DNA of 64,000 bases from Janthinobacterium sp. ROICE36. GTDB taxonomy: Bacteria > Pseudomonadota > Gammaproteobacteria > Burkholderiales > Burkholderiaceae_D. The position numbers and the translations under genes are program-made. Below are positions 29,687 to 39,857 of the stretch, piece by piece. Position 1 is the stretch's first letter; each line of letters starts with the position of its first letter. The notes beneath the pieces are model-generated. The model was given only the letters and a program-made list of their open reading frames with translations. It was not told where the DNA came from and searched no databases. The stretch is taken from assembly GCF_002869965.1 (NCBI RefSeq), contig NZ_PEBS01000019.1, positions 1 through 64,000 of the forward strand, read 5' to 3'.

Positions 29687-30571
29687 ATGAATCCAGGCAT
29701 GCTCTACGCCTCCCTCGCCTTCCTGTGCTGGGGCCTGTTTCCCCTGTATTTCCATGCCATCGATGAGATAGCACCGCAGGAAATCCTGGCGCACCGCATG
29801 GTCTGGTCACTGTTGTTTCTTGGTATCGTGCTGACCGTGCGCCGCCAGTGGAGCTGGCTGGGCAGCCTGAAAGCGCAGCCCAGGGTCGTGCTCAGCTTCG
29901 TCGCCAGTGCGTTTTTGCTGTCCGCCAATTGGTTCATCTATATCTGGGCCGTCAACAACGGCCACGTGGTCGACGCCAGCCTCGGCTATTTCATTACGCC
30001 CCTGATCAATGTCATGCTGGGCTTCTTGCTGCTGCACGAGCGCCTGCGCCGCCTGCAATGGCTGGCCATCGGCATGGCTGCCTGCGGCGTGGCCTGGCTC
30101 ACATGGCAGGCGGGACAAGTGCCATGGATCGCCCTGCTGCTGGCAGCCAGCTTCGGCGGCTATGGCTTGCTGCGCAAGGCGGCCGCGCTGGGCGCGCTGG
30201 AAGGCCTGTCGTTCGAAACATTGATTTTATTCCCCCTGGCACTGGCCTACATGCTGTGGCTGGGCTGGCACGGCCAGAGCGGCTTCGTCAATACTGACTC
30301 GTCTGCCACGCGCGCGCTGCTGCTGGCGTCCGGCCCCATCACGGCCATTCCCCTGCTGCTGTTTGCCGCCGGCGCGCGCCGCCTGCCACTGGCCGTATTG
30401 GGTTTGCTGCAATACATCGCGCCCACAGGCCAGCTGCTCATCGGCGTGTGGGTCTTCCACGAGTCGTTTACGCCCGAGCGCATGCTGGGCTTCCTCGTCA
30501 TCTGGACGGCGCTGGCCCTGTATGCGGCCGAGGGGCTGTGGAGCAGCCGCCGCGCGCGCAGCGTCGCCTAG
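29687..30571 (+). CDS. rarD: EamA-family transporter RarD
   Basis: A 294-residue membrane protein with ten hydrophobic segments. The N-terminal GMLYASLAFLCWGLFPLY and IAPQEILAHRMVWSL features, plus SANWFIYIWAVNNGHVVDASLGYF, identify the RarD subgroup of drug/metabolite transporters. Substrate unknown. An AGGGAAG site precedes the ATG. It is divergent from kup (238 bases apart), and ettA follows 96 bases downstream. Confidence 0.9.
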   Translation: MNPGMLYASLAFLCWGLFPLYFHAIDEIAPQEILAHRMVWSLLFLGIVLTVRRQWSWLGSLKAQPRVVLSFVASAFLLSANWFIYIWAVNNGHVVDASLGYFITPLINVMLGFLLLHERLRRLQWLAIGMAACGVAWLTWQAGQVPWIALLLAASFGGYGLLRKAAALGALEGLSFETLILFPLALAYMLWLGWHGQSGFVNTDSSATRALLLASGPITAIPLLLFAAGARRLPLAVLGLLQYIAPTGQLLIGVWVFHESFTPERMLGFLVIWTALALYAAEGLWSSRRARSVA

Positions 30572-30667
30572 TCTTGCCCTGGGGTCCGTTTCCGCAGCGC
30601 GCAGCGCTGGCCGGAAGCGGGCGTTTACCGTATCCTGTCCGTCTTTGTATATCACCCGAGATTTCTA

Positions 30668-32338
<1,671 letters not shown>

Positions 32339-32359
32339 ATCGGGGGCAGCAATGCAAAA

Positions 32360-32392
32360 AGGCAGTCACCGCGAGGTGACTGCTTTTTTTTC
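32360..32392. terminator. Bidirectional terminator between ettA and the barrel protein gene
   Basis: GGCAGTCACC-gcga-GGTGACTGC hairpin with eight T after it on the plus strand and AAAAA before it, giving T residues on the minus strand. It serves both convergent genes. Confidence 0.9.
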
Positions 32393-32409
32393 AGCAAACT
32401 TCTAAACCA

Positions 32410-32991
32410 TTAGAAGTTGTAGCGCGCGCCCAAGGCGAGGCCAGTGGCCTTGTGACCCTGGTCGGCGCTCTTGCCGAAGTGTTCCACTTCCGCCGTCAGC
32501 GAAACTTTCTCGTTGATCGCGTACTGCGCGCCGACAGAGGCGTACACGCCGGTCTTGTTCTGGCCGCTAATGCCGGTCGACAAGCCCGTGCCGCTCAGGC
32601 TATTGTCGACTCTGGCCACACCCAGCTTGCCGAACACGCCCACTTTATCGGTCACCGGCATGCTGGCCTTGCCGGCCAGATAGTAGCCGTGCGACTTGCT
32701 ATTCACCTGGCCGTTACCGGCGCTGGTGACATAGCTGTAATCCTTGCTGCCAAAATCGGCGTAACCGCCCTCGACCGCCCAGGTTTTATCGAAGTCATAA
32801 CCGGCAAACACCTTGCCGCCGGCCTTGTAGCCGCTATGGTTGTCGGCGCTGGTGGCGCCAGGAATATCAAAATTGTAGCGGTTGCCCGTGATGCCGGCAC
32901 CCACATAGGCGCCTTCAGCGTGCGCGGCGCTCATGCCGGTCAGTGCGGTAACGGAAGCGATCATTGCAAACAGGATTTTCTTTTTCATCAT
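32410..32991 (-). CDS. Outer-membrane beta-barrel protein (OmpA-like transmembrane domain)
   Basis: About 193 residues: signal peptide (MMKKKILFAMIASVTALTG to AHA) and an eight-stranded barrel with alternating hydrophobic strands such as AYVGAGITGNRYNF, GGKVFAGYDFDKTWAVEGGY and GVFGKLGVARV. It ends in a terminal Phe (LALGARYNF), the outer-membrane sorting signal. Only the barrel is present; there is no peptidoglycan-binding OmpA C-domain. ATGs at 32991 and 32988 are both possible. The upstream 200 bases are AT-rich and probably hold its promoter. Confidence 0.85.
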   Translation of the reverse strand: MMKKKILFAMIASVTALTGMSAAHAEGAYVGAGITGNRYNFDIPGATSADNHSGYKAGGKVFAGYDFDKTWAVEGGYADFGSKDYSYVTSAGNGQVNSKSHGYYLAGKASMPVTDKVGVFGKLGVARVDNSLSGTGLSTGISGQNKTGVYASVGAQYAINEKVSLTAEVEHFGKSADQGHKATGLALGARYNF

Positions 32992-33243
32992 GTTCTCTCT
33001 CAAATAGTTGACGTGCCTGAATTCGCAGTTCAGCGAAGTGCGATGACTGCACAATAACAGCGGAAAAAAACTACGTCTTTCTCCATTCCGTAAGAACTGT
33101 GACAAGATGTAAGCTGAGATTCCAAACTGACAATAACTGAAAATTACGCACTGTTGAACGAACTTAAGCCAGACTTAAGAACCTTAGCGATTTTCAGTCA
33201 AGAGGAAAAGAGTAGGCATCAACGGCAGCGTCTTGCTGCCGGC

Positions 33244-33447
33244 ATGGCCGCAGTGGAACTGCCCGCCATGGCGCGGGCCACTACTGTCGAGGTGTGGAAA
33301 ACGAAGGGCGCGCCGCAAGAGGGCGCAGTAAGCGTGCTGCTGCGCGCCGTGGACGGCTGCGCGGCGGCGCTGCCCCTGGCCAAACGTTGCGCCCACTGCC
33401 CGTGGGCGCTGTATCACATCGGCCTGGAGCCGCTTGAAACAGCTTAA
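33244..33447 (+). CDS. Possible small protein (67 codons)
   Basis: From about 33270 to the TAA at 33445-33447, codons strongly favour G or C at the third position, as in real genes here. The predicted product contains VEVWKTKGAPQEGAV and a CAAALPLAKRCAHC cysteine cluster. Upstream of 33244 the frame is open to a TTG at 33154 but loses the codon bias, so the start is uncertain; no clear ribosome-binding site is seen. It converges with, and overlaps by four bases, the next gene. Confidence 0.38.
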   Translation: MAAVELPAMARATTVEVWKTKGAPQEGAVSVLLRAVDGCAAALPLAKRCAHCPWALYHIGLEPLETA

Positions 33448-33806
33448 GCGTAGGCTTCCGCCATCGACATGACGCGTGGCGCGATGGTGATGCCGTGCTC
33501 CTCGAACAGGGCCGTGATGGCCGCCAGGTTGAGCGTGCACTCCTCGGTTTTCCAGCCCTTGAAAATATCCGTGCCATCCTTCTGGAAATGCAGGTCCAGC
33601 ACCTTGCCCTGATCCTTGTGCAGATAGGGCGAACTATAGGTATTGTCAAAGCCGAGCACCTTCAATTGCTCCAGCAAGGCATGTGGTGGATGATCGGGAT
33701 CGGTGGCGAGGAAAATGCCAAAGGTCTTGCCCGGTGGCTTGGCGGCGATGTCGACTTCATAAATGCCGGGGGCCTTGCTGACAGACGTACTCTTTAAAAA
33801 TAACAT
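33444..33806 (-). CDS. Hypothetical protein
   Basis: A 120-residue soluble protein with no signal peptide or membrane helix. Segments GIYEVDIAAKPPGKTFGIF, LLEQLKVLGFDNTYSS and LNLAAITALFEEHGI suggest an alternating alpha/beta fold, but I recognise no family. Codon use is typical of the neighbourhood. It is divergent from the diguanylate cyclase gene, with an AT-rich 267-base region between. Confidence 0.6.
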   Translation of the reverse strand: MLFLKSTSVSKAPGIYEVDIAAKPPGKTFGIFLATDPDHPPHALLEQLKVLGFDNTYSSPYLHKDQGKVLDLHFQKDGTDIFKGWKTEECTLNLAAITALFEEHGITIAPRVMSMAEAYA

Positions 33807-33909
33807 ACAACACTCCCTGCGCGTGGTGTCCTGCGCCGAAAACGGGCGGCAAGACAGGGGCCGTGCGCAATGATTTCCCCTTCGTCAAATCTTATTGCTA
33901 ATTTACATC

Positions 33910-33921
33910 TTTGTCGACAAA
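33910..33921. promoter_or_regulatory. Perfect 12-base palindrome TTTGTCGACAAA
   Basis: Lies in the AT-rich region between the hypothetical gene (start 33806) and the diguanylate cyclase gene (start 34074). Its position suits an operator or half-site; no regulator is identified. Confidence 0.35.
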
Positions 33922-34073
33922 TCGGCACTTTTATTTGGTAAGTCGTGGTTATCTTGTCGCGTACACCGGCGTAAATTATCAATAAAGCCAGTTATCATTG
34001 CGCCAATACCCGGCCTGCTGCATACTTTTGGCTTGCTTCAAGATTGCCTTCCCGCCTGCCATCCCTCGTCTCC

Positions 34074-35528
34074 ATGCGCCTTCTGTCGATCAAATACCGC
34101 CTGCTCGTCCTCCTGACCCTGATCCTGGGAGCGGGCTTCATGACCACCAGCCTGGCCAGCTACCTGGCGTCGCGCCAGGCCATCGAGCATGGCATCGCCG
34201 ACCAAACCTTGCCTTTAACGGGCGACAATATTTATTCCGAAATCCAGAAAGACATGCTGCGTCCCGTCTTCATCTCGTCGCTGATGGCGCACGACACCTT
34301 CGTGCGCGACTGGATACTCGCCGGCGAAAACAAGCCGGCGCAGATCGTGCGCTACCTGGCCGAAGTCAAGAAGAAATACGGCGCCATCACCAGCTTCCTC
34401 GTCTCGGACAAGAGCAGCAAATATTATTATGCTGAAGGCACCCTGAAATCCGTCAGCCCGGAAGCCAAGCGCGACCTCTGGTATTACCGCGTGCGCGCCA
34501 TGGACAGCACCGATTATGAAACCAATGTCGATGTGGACATGGCCAACCGTGACAGCATGACCATCTTCATCAACCATCGCGTGCTCGACTACGACGGCCA
34601 GTTCATCGGCGCCACCGGCATCGGCCTGACCCTGGCCACCATGAACCACATCATCGACCGCTACCAGGTGCGCTTCCACCGCAACATCTATTTTGTCGAC
34701 GGCGCCGGCGCCCTGGTACTGGCGGGCAAGACCATGCGCGAGGGTCACGACAACATCCGCAATTTGCCTGGCGTGGCCAGCATTGCCGAGCAGATCATCA
34801 ACCACCAGAGCGCACCGACGCACCTGTCGTACCAGCTGGGCCGAGCGCAAATCCTCGTCAACTCGCGTTTCATTCCCGAGCTGGGCTGGTATCTGGTGGT
34901 CGAGCAGAATGTCAGCGACGACGTCAAGTCGCTGCAGGGCGTGTTCATCCTGAATCTGGCCATCAGCTTTGGCGTCACCCTGCTGGTACTGGTGCTGACC
35001 CTGCTGACGGTGAACCGCTACCAGCGCCGCATCGAACGCATCGCCTCGACGGATGCGCTGACCGGGCTATTGAACCGCCAATCGCTGGAATTGCTGTTCC
35101 AGCGCGCCATGCTCTTGTCCAAGCGCACGGCGCAACCGATGTCGACCATCCTGTTCGACATCGATTTCTTCAAGCGCGTCAATGATACCCACGGCCACCT
35201 GTGGGGCGACAAGGTCATCCGTGGCGTGGCGGACGTGGCGCGCGCCACCGTGCGCGAAAGCGACGTCATCACGCGCTGGGGCGGCGAGGAATACCTGGTA
35301 CTGCTGAATAACTGCAGCCTGGCGCAGGCGATGGAAGTGGCGGAAAACCTGCGCGCCGCCGTCGAGCAGCACGATTTCGGCCTGCCGGCGCCGCGCGTAC
35401 CCGTGACGATCAGCCTGGGCGTGGCCGAATGCCGGCTCGACGAAAGCGAATCAGCCTTCTTTTCGCGCGCCGACAGCGCCCTGTATCAGGCGAAACAACA
35501 GGGACGCAACGGCGTGCACGCGGCCTGA
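34074..35528 (+). CDS. Membrane diguanylate cyclase with Cache sensor and GGDEF domain
   Basis: 484 residues. A transmembrane helix (7-30), a periplasmic Cache-like sensor (about 35-285) including the YYYAEGTLK and NVDVDMANRDSMTIFINH segments, a second transmembrane helix (about 290-315) and a cytoplasmic GGDEF domain (325-480). The active site reads GGEEY, a functional variant, and an intact RESD inhibitory I-site stands five residues before it, so product-inhibited c-di-GMP synthesis is expected. I chose ATG 34074 over 34044. It converges with the DUF2520 gene after one base. Confidence 0.93.
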   Translation: MRLLSIKYRLLVLLTLILGAGFMTTSLASYLASRQAIEHGIADQTLPLTGDNIYSEIQKDMLRPVFISSLMAHDTFVRDWILAGENKPAQIVRYLAEVKKKYGAITSFLVSDKSSKYYYAEGTLKSVSPEAKRDLWYYRVRAMDSTDYETNVDVDMANRDSMTIFINHRVLDYDGQFIGATGIGLTLATMNHIIDRYQVRFHRNIYFVDGAGALVLAGKTMREGHDNIRNLPGVASIAEQIINHQSAPTHLSYQLGRAQILVNSRFIPELGWYLVVEQNVSDDVKSLQGVFILNLAISFGVTLLVLVLTLLTVNRYQRRIERIASTDALTGLLNRQSLELLFQRAMLLSKRTAQPMSTILFDIDFFKRVNDTHGHLWGDKVIRGVADVARATVRESDVITRWGGEEYLVLLNNCSLAQAMEVAENLRAAVEQHDFGLPAPRVPVTISLGVAECRLDESESAFFSRADSALYQAKQQGRNGVHAA

Positions 35529-35529
35529 T

Positions 35530-36357
35530 TCATTGCCCGCGCTTGCGCCTGGCCAGATCTTGCGTGGGCACCACCAGCGCCCGGTACAACTCGCCCGTGG
35601 CAGCATCCCAGCTTTGCACCACCTGCTGCTGGCGTTGCACAGTGGCGGCATCGCCCCGTGCGATGGGGCCGGAGAGCGCGGGCGCGGCGCCCAGGCGAAA
35701 CACATTGGCCACCGCTTCCGTCACCAAAGGCTGGGCCAGCTCGCGCGCCACCGGCTCGGGAATGCCAGCCGCCTGGTAGGCGCGCAGCGCGGCATCGAGC
35801 ACTGTCACCAGATAATTACTGGCAAACACGGCAGCGGCGTGATACAGGGTCTTGGCGGCCGGATCGATGGGCACGGGACGCGCACCGATGGCGGTCAAGG
35901 CTGGCGTGAGGAAGGCCAGCGCCAGCGGATCGCCTTCGACGCCGCAAAACGTGCCCTCAAAGGTGGCTGCCACCTGCTGCGGGTCGGCAAAGCTGCGGAT
36001 CGGGTGCGCGCTGGCGACAAAAGCGCCGGCCTGCGTGGCGGCCAGCAGCACGTTCGAGGCCAGCGCGCCGCTGCAGTGAAACACGATGACGCCCGCCTGG
36101 CGTCCTTCGGCCACCAGCGCCGCGCAGGCCGGGCCAATCTGATCGTCGGCCACGGCCAGCATGGTGACGTCGGCGCGCCGCAAGGCCGCATAACTGGCGA
36201 CGGGGGTGCCGGCGCCCATGAATGCCACGGCCGATTGCGCCGACGCCATCGAGCGCGTCAGCACGTCCTGCACGGCGATACCCTCCGCGCCGGCGAACAA
36301 ACGGCCCAGCACGCGGCCCACGTGGCCGGCGCCGATGATATTCAGGGTGACGTCCAT
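35530..36357 (-). CDS. Rossmann-fold DUF2520 protein
   Basis: A 275-residue protein with an N-terminal dinucleotide-binding motif (IIGAGHVGRVLGRLF, residues 6-20) and the SGALASNVLLAA / SAHPIRSFADPQQVA features of the Rossmann-like plus DUF2520 family, which resembles ketopantoate reductase and pyrroline-carboxylate reductase. A putative NAD(P)-dependent oxidoreductase; substrate unknown. It is last in a minus-strand run that starts with the aminopeptidase P gene. Confidence 0.82.
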   Translation of the reverse strand: MDVTLNIIGAGHVGRVLGRLFAGAEGIAVQDVLTRSMASAQSAVAFMGAGTPVASYAALRRADVTMLAVADDQIGPACAALVAEGRQAGVIVFHCSGALASNVLLAATQAGAFVASAHPIRSFADPQQVAATFEGTFCGVEGDPLALAFLTPALTAIGARPVPIDPAAKTLYHAAAVFASNYLVTVLDAALRAYQAAGIPEPVARELAQPLVTEAVANVFRLGAAPALSGPIARGDAATVQRQQQVVQSWDAATGELYRALVVPTQDLARRKRGQ

Positions 36358-36363
36358 GGCTGC

Positions 36364-36945
36364 CTAGAAGCGGGAACCGGGCTGGCGCAGGAATTCCACC
36401 TCTTGCGGCGTAGAGGGCCGACCGAGAATGGCGTTACGGTGGGGGAAGCGGCCAAAGCGGGCGATCACCTCCTGGTGCCGCTGCGCATAATCGAGCATGC
36501 CGTCAAAACCGGGCTGCGCCTGCGACAGCAGCTGGAACAGCTCGACGGCGCGCGCCTGCATGGCCAGGTCTTCCGCGTGTTCGAACGGCAGGTAGGCGAA
36601 GGCGCGCAGCATCGGCGGCAGCTGCCGGTCCTGCCCTGCGTCCGTCAAGGCGACGGCCAGCGCCAGCGCCTGGGCGTCGCCGGCAAACGCGCGCGGCGTG
36701 CCCCGATGCACATTGCGCGTAAACTGATCGAGCACGATGAGGCGCGCCAGCGCGCCATGCGGTGTCGCGTCCCACGCGCGCAAGCCGCCCTCGATGGCGG
36801 CATCGATCAGCGCGCCGAAACGCGCGCGTATCTGCGCGTCGAAGGCGTCATCCTTGCGGAACCATTCCACGCGCGACTGTCCGTAATCAGGGTTGTCTGG
36901 CGGCAGAAACCAGAAATCGAGTACGTCTTGGGCTTGTACATCCAT
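36364..36945 (-). CDS. DUF924 family protein
   Basis: 193 residues, all-helical, with the DUF924 hallmarks VLDFWFLPPDNPDYG near the start, LARLIVLDQFTRNVHRGTP (residues 68-86), YLPFEHAEDLAMQ and FGRFPHRNAILGR. The fold resembles TPR proteins; function unknown. Of two in-frame ATGs (36951, 36945) only the second has a correctly spaced GAGAGG site. Six bases separate it from the downstream DUF2520 gene and 22 from upstream mgtC. Confidence 0.85.
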   Translation of the reverse strand: MDVQAQDVLDFWFLPPDNPDYGQSRVEWFRKDDAFDAQIRARFGALIDAAIEGGLRAWDATPHGALARLIVLDQFTRNVHRGTPRAFAGDAQALALAVALTDAGQDRQLPPMLRAFAYLPFEHAEDLAMQARAVELFQLLSQAQPGFDGMLDYAQRHQEVIARFGRFPHRNAILGRPSTPQEVEFLRQPGSRF

Positions 36946-36967
36946 GTCCATCCTCTCAGCATCCAGA

Positions 36968-37708
36968 TCAATTGCGGGCATGCGACAGCTGGAAGCCGGC
37001 GATGCCTTCGAAGGCGGCCAGTTCGGCCGACATGGCCGACAGGCTGGCGCCCGTGTTCTTGCCATGCGCGATGGCGACAAAGCGCCATTCCTGCATGCCG
37101 TCGGTGCTGCCGATGGTCAGCGAGCCGCCGGCGATGTCGTAGCCGCGCTTGGCGGCCATGCGCCGCAGCGCATCTTCGCGCGGCACAAACCCGTGCTTGA
37201 AGCGCATGGTGATGGCCACTGCGTGGCGCGACGGCAGCCAGTTCTCCAATTTTGACAGAAAAATCATCGCCATCGCGCACAGGAAGGCCAGGCCCATGGC
37301 CGACAGATAAAAGCCGATGCCGACCATGATGCCGATCACGGACGAAGCCCAGATCGAGGCAGCCGTCGTCAGGCCGCTGATATTGAAACCCTCGCGCATG
37401 ATGACGCCGGCGCCCAGAAAGCCCACGCCCGTGACGATGCCCTGGATGACGCGCGTGGGGTCGCTGCCGACGATGGCGCCATGGCCGCCGTACCAGAACT
37501 CCGGATAGCCGCCCAGCACCGTCAGCGCGGCCGAGGCCATGCAGACCAGGCTGTAGGTGCGCATGCCCGCTGCGCGCCCGTGATACGAGCGTTCATAGCC
37601 CACCAGCAAGCCCAGCAGCAGCGCACCCAGCAAATTCAGCAGGATCACGCCATTCGTCGCCAGCTCGGCCGGCGACCAGTAGGCGCGCAGGAAGTCGATC
37701 GTCGGCAT
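36968..37708 (-). CDS. MgtC/SapB family membrane protein
   Basis: 246 residues. Five hydrophobic segments in the first 150, with the MgtC signature GLLVGYERSYHGRAAGMRTYSLVC split over residues 34-57 and the IVTGVGFLGAGVIMREG segment. The C-terminal cytosolic part (165-246) is an ACT-like domain. MgtC proteins modulate F-type ATP synthase or Mg2+ homeostasis in pathogens; the role in this group is not established. Its ATG follows directly on the stop codon of the upstream small gene (TAG-ATG). Confidence 0.88.
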   Translation of the reverse strand: MPTIDFLRAYWSPAELATNGVILLNLLGALLLGLLVGYERSYHGRAAGMRTYSLVCMASAALTVLGGYPEFWYGGHGAIVGSDPTRVIQGIVTGVGFLGAGVIMREGFNISGLTTAASIWASSVIGIMVGIGFYLSAMGLAFLCAMAMIFLSKLENWLPSRHAVAITMRFKHGFVPREDALRRMAAKRGYDIAGGSLTIGSTDGMQEWRFVAIAHGKNTGASLSAMSAELAAFEGIAGFQLSHARN

Positions 37709-37957
37709 CTAGGGCTTTTTCGTCAGCTGCTTTTCAAACGCCACATCGAGCTTGCTGACGCGGCGCGCCTTTTGCGGTCCCAGGCCATTCACGAAGGCGA
37801 CAAAAGCGTCCAGTTCCAGCGGTGGACACAGGGGCGGCAAGCCCGGGCCTTCGGTCAGGAAAAACAGTTCATCGCCCGTGCGCGCCATCGTGTAGAGGCG
37901 GTGGCCGGTGCGTTCCTTGAGCCGCTCGATGGCCGAGGTGGCGCGGGTCGAGCGCAT
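37709..37957 (-). CDS. Small hypothetical protein (82 residues)
   Basis: A short, basic, soluble protein (segments IERLKERTGHRLYTMA, GDELFFLTEGPGLPP, LDAFVAFVNGLGPQKARRV) with no recognised domain. Its ATG overlaps the stop of the aminopeptidase P gene by one base (TGATG) and its stop abuts the mgtC start, so it sits in a tight, translationally coupled trio. An upstream open frame exists but lies inside the aminopeptidase gene. Confidence 0.68.
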   Translation of the reverse strand: MRSTRATSAIERLKERTGHRLYTMARTGDELFFLTEGPGLPPLCPPLELDAFVAFVNGLGPQKARRVSKLDVAFEKQLTKKP

Positions 37958-39777
37958 CAGATGGCTCCCGTGCGCTGTTCCAGCCACGCAAGCGCGTCGC
38001 CCGCCAAGTGCGGCGCCAGGCGCGCGCGCACGGTGGCGTGGTAGTCGTTCAGCCAGGCCGCCTCGTCGTCGCGCAACAGCGACCGCTCGACGCAGCGCGT
38101 GTCGATCGGGCACAGGGTCAATGTTTCGAAACGGAGAAATTCACCGAACTGCGTTGTCCCCGCGGGAACCGCTGGTACATTCAGCACCAGGTTCTCGATG
38201 CGAATGCCCCACTGGCCGGGACGGTAGATGCCCGGTTCGATGGAAGTGATCATGCCTATCTCCATGGCTGTCTGCGGCTCCGGCATGGCGGACTGGGAAA
38301 TCGATTGCGGGCCTTCATGGACGTTCAGGAAAAAGCCCACGCCGTGGCCCGTGCCGTGGCCAAAATCGATGCCCTCGGCCCACAGCGGTGCGCGGGCGAT
38401 GGCATCTAACATGGGCGACTTCACGCCGCGCGGGAACTGCGCGCGCGACAGGGCGATTATGCTGCGCAAGACCAGGGTGAAATCGCGCTTGTGCTCAGCG
38501 GTGATCGTGCCAACGGGGACCACGCGCGTGATATCCGTGGTGCCGCCCAGGTACTGGCCGCCCGAATCGATCAGCAGCAAGCCGTCGCCTTCGATGGTCG
38601 CCTCGCTGCCCGCATTCGCGTGGTAATGCATGATGGCGCCGTGCGCGTTGAAGCCGGCGATGGTGCCGAAACTGGGGCTCACAAAATGCGCACGGCGCGC
38701 GCGGCATGCCGTCAGGTGTTCATCGACGCCGATTTCCGTCAAGGGCGCGCGCTGCGGGTCGGCCAGGGTGCTGTCGAGCCAGCTGAAAAATTCGCACAGG
38801 GCGGCGCCATCCTGCTCCATGGTAGCGCGCACGTGCGCCGCTTCGCTCGCCGTTTTGCGCGACTTGGCCAGGGTGGTCGGATTGATCGCTTCCACCACCG
38901 GCACCGATTCAGGCACGGCCTGGCGCGTGCCGAATGTGATGCGGCGCGGGTCCAGCAGCAAGGTGGCGCCGGCAGGCAGCTCCCCCAGCGCGGCCGCTGT
39001 ACGCTCATACGCTGCCACGTCCACGCCTTGGCTCTCCAGCGTGGCGCGCAGGATAGCGGGCAGCTTGCCGTCGGCCACGAACAGGGTGGCGCGCTCCGGG
39101 CCCACCAGCGCATGCGCGAGGAAGACGGGGTTGTAGCTCACGTCGGCGCCGCGCACGTTGAACAGCCAGGCGATATCGTCGAGGGTGGAAATGACATGGT
39201 GGCTGGCGCCGTGCGCCGCCATGCCGGCGCGCAGGACCGCCAGTTTTTCAATGCGCGACAGGGCCGGATACGCCGCCGCATGTTCCACCACAGGTGCGGC
39301 CGGCATGGCGGGCCGCTGCGGCCACACGGCTTGCAGCAGGTCGGTATCGGTGCGCAAGGTCACCTGCGCGCCCAGCGCCTGCTGCAGCAGGCGCGCGTTG
39401 GACAGGCCCAGCACGGTGCCATCGACGGCCACCGTCTGCCCCGGCTGCATGGTCTCGCCCAGCCAGTCGATATACAGCACGCTGGCGCCGGACGGAATTT
39501 TTTTCAGGACGATGCCGCTGCCGGCCAGTTCCGTCTCCGCCTGCTCCCAGTAACGGCCATCGGTCCACACGCCGGCGAAATCCTGCGTCACGACCAGGGT
39601 GCCGACCGACCCCGTAAAGCCGGACAGCCACTCGCGGCCCTGCCAGCGCGCCGGCAGGTACTCGGACAGATGCGGGTCGGCCGAGGGCACGATGCAGGCG
39701 TCGATGTGCTGCGCGCGCATGGCGCTGCGCAGTTGCGACAAACGGGAGGCGGGATTGGATTGGTCAGGTGTCTGCAT
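37957..39777 (-). CDS. Xaa-Pro aminopeptidase (M24B, aminopeptidase P)
   Basis: 606 residues, the long eukaryote-like form of aminopeptidase P, which removes an N-terminal residue ahead of proline. Two creatinase-type N-terminal domains (1-310) precede a pita-bread metalloprotease domain. There, LLIDSGGQYLGGTTDITR gives two metal-ligand Asp, FGHGTGHGVGFFLNVHEGP the His, and ITSIEPGIYRPGQWGIR plus ENLVL the Glu ligands. The ATG at 39777 gives MQTPDQSNPASRLSQL; the upstream extension is not homologous. Confidence 0.93.
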   Translation of the reverse strand: MQTPDQSNPASRLSQLRSAMRAQHIDACIVPSADPHLSEYLPARWQGREWLSGFTGSVGTLVVTQDFAGVWTDGRYWEQAETELAGSGIVLKKIPSGASVLYIDWLGETMQPGQTVAVDGTVLGLSNARLLQQALGAQVTLRTDTDLLQAVWPQRPAMPAAPVVEHAAAYPALSRIEKLAVLRAGMAAHGASHHVISTLDDIAWLFNVRGADVSYNPVFLAHALVGPERATLFVADGKLPAILRATLESQGVDVAAYERTAAALGELPAGATLLLDPRRITFGTRQAVPESVPVVEAINPTTLAKSRKTASEAAHVRATMEQDGAALCEFFSWLDSTLADPQRAPLTEIGVDEHLTACRARRAHFVSPSFGTIAGFNAHGAIMHYHANAGSEATIEGDGLLLIDSGGQYLGGTTDITRVVPVGTITAEHKRDFTLVLRSIIALSRAQFPRGVKSPMLDAIARAPLWAEGIDFGHGTGHGVGFFLNVHEGPQSISQSAMPEPQTAMEIGMITSIEPGIYRPGQWGIRIENLVLNVPAVPAGTTQFGEFLRFETLTLCPIDTRCVERSLLRDDEAAWLNDYHATVRARLAPHLAGDALAWLEQRTGAI

Positions 39778-39857
39778 GGGGCCGAAAAAAGGGTGCCGGG
39801 AAGTGCCTATGATACCGCGATTAGGCCGGCGCTTGCAGGCTGTTCGGCGGCGCGGCC

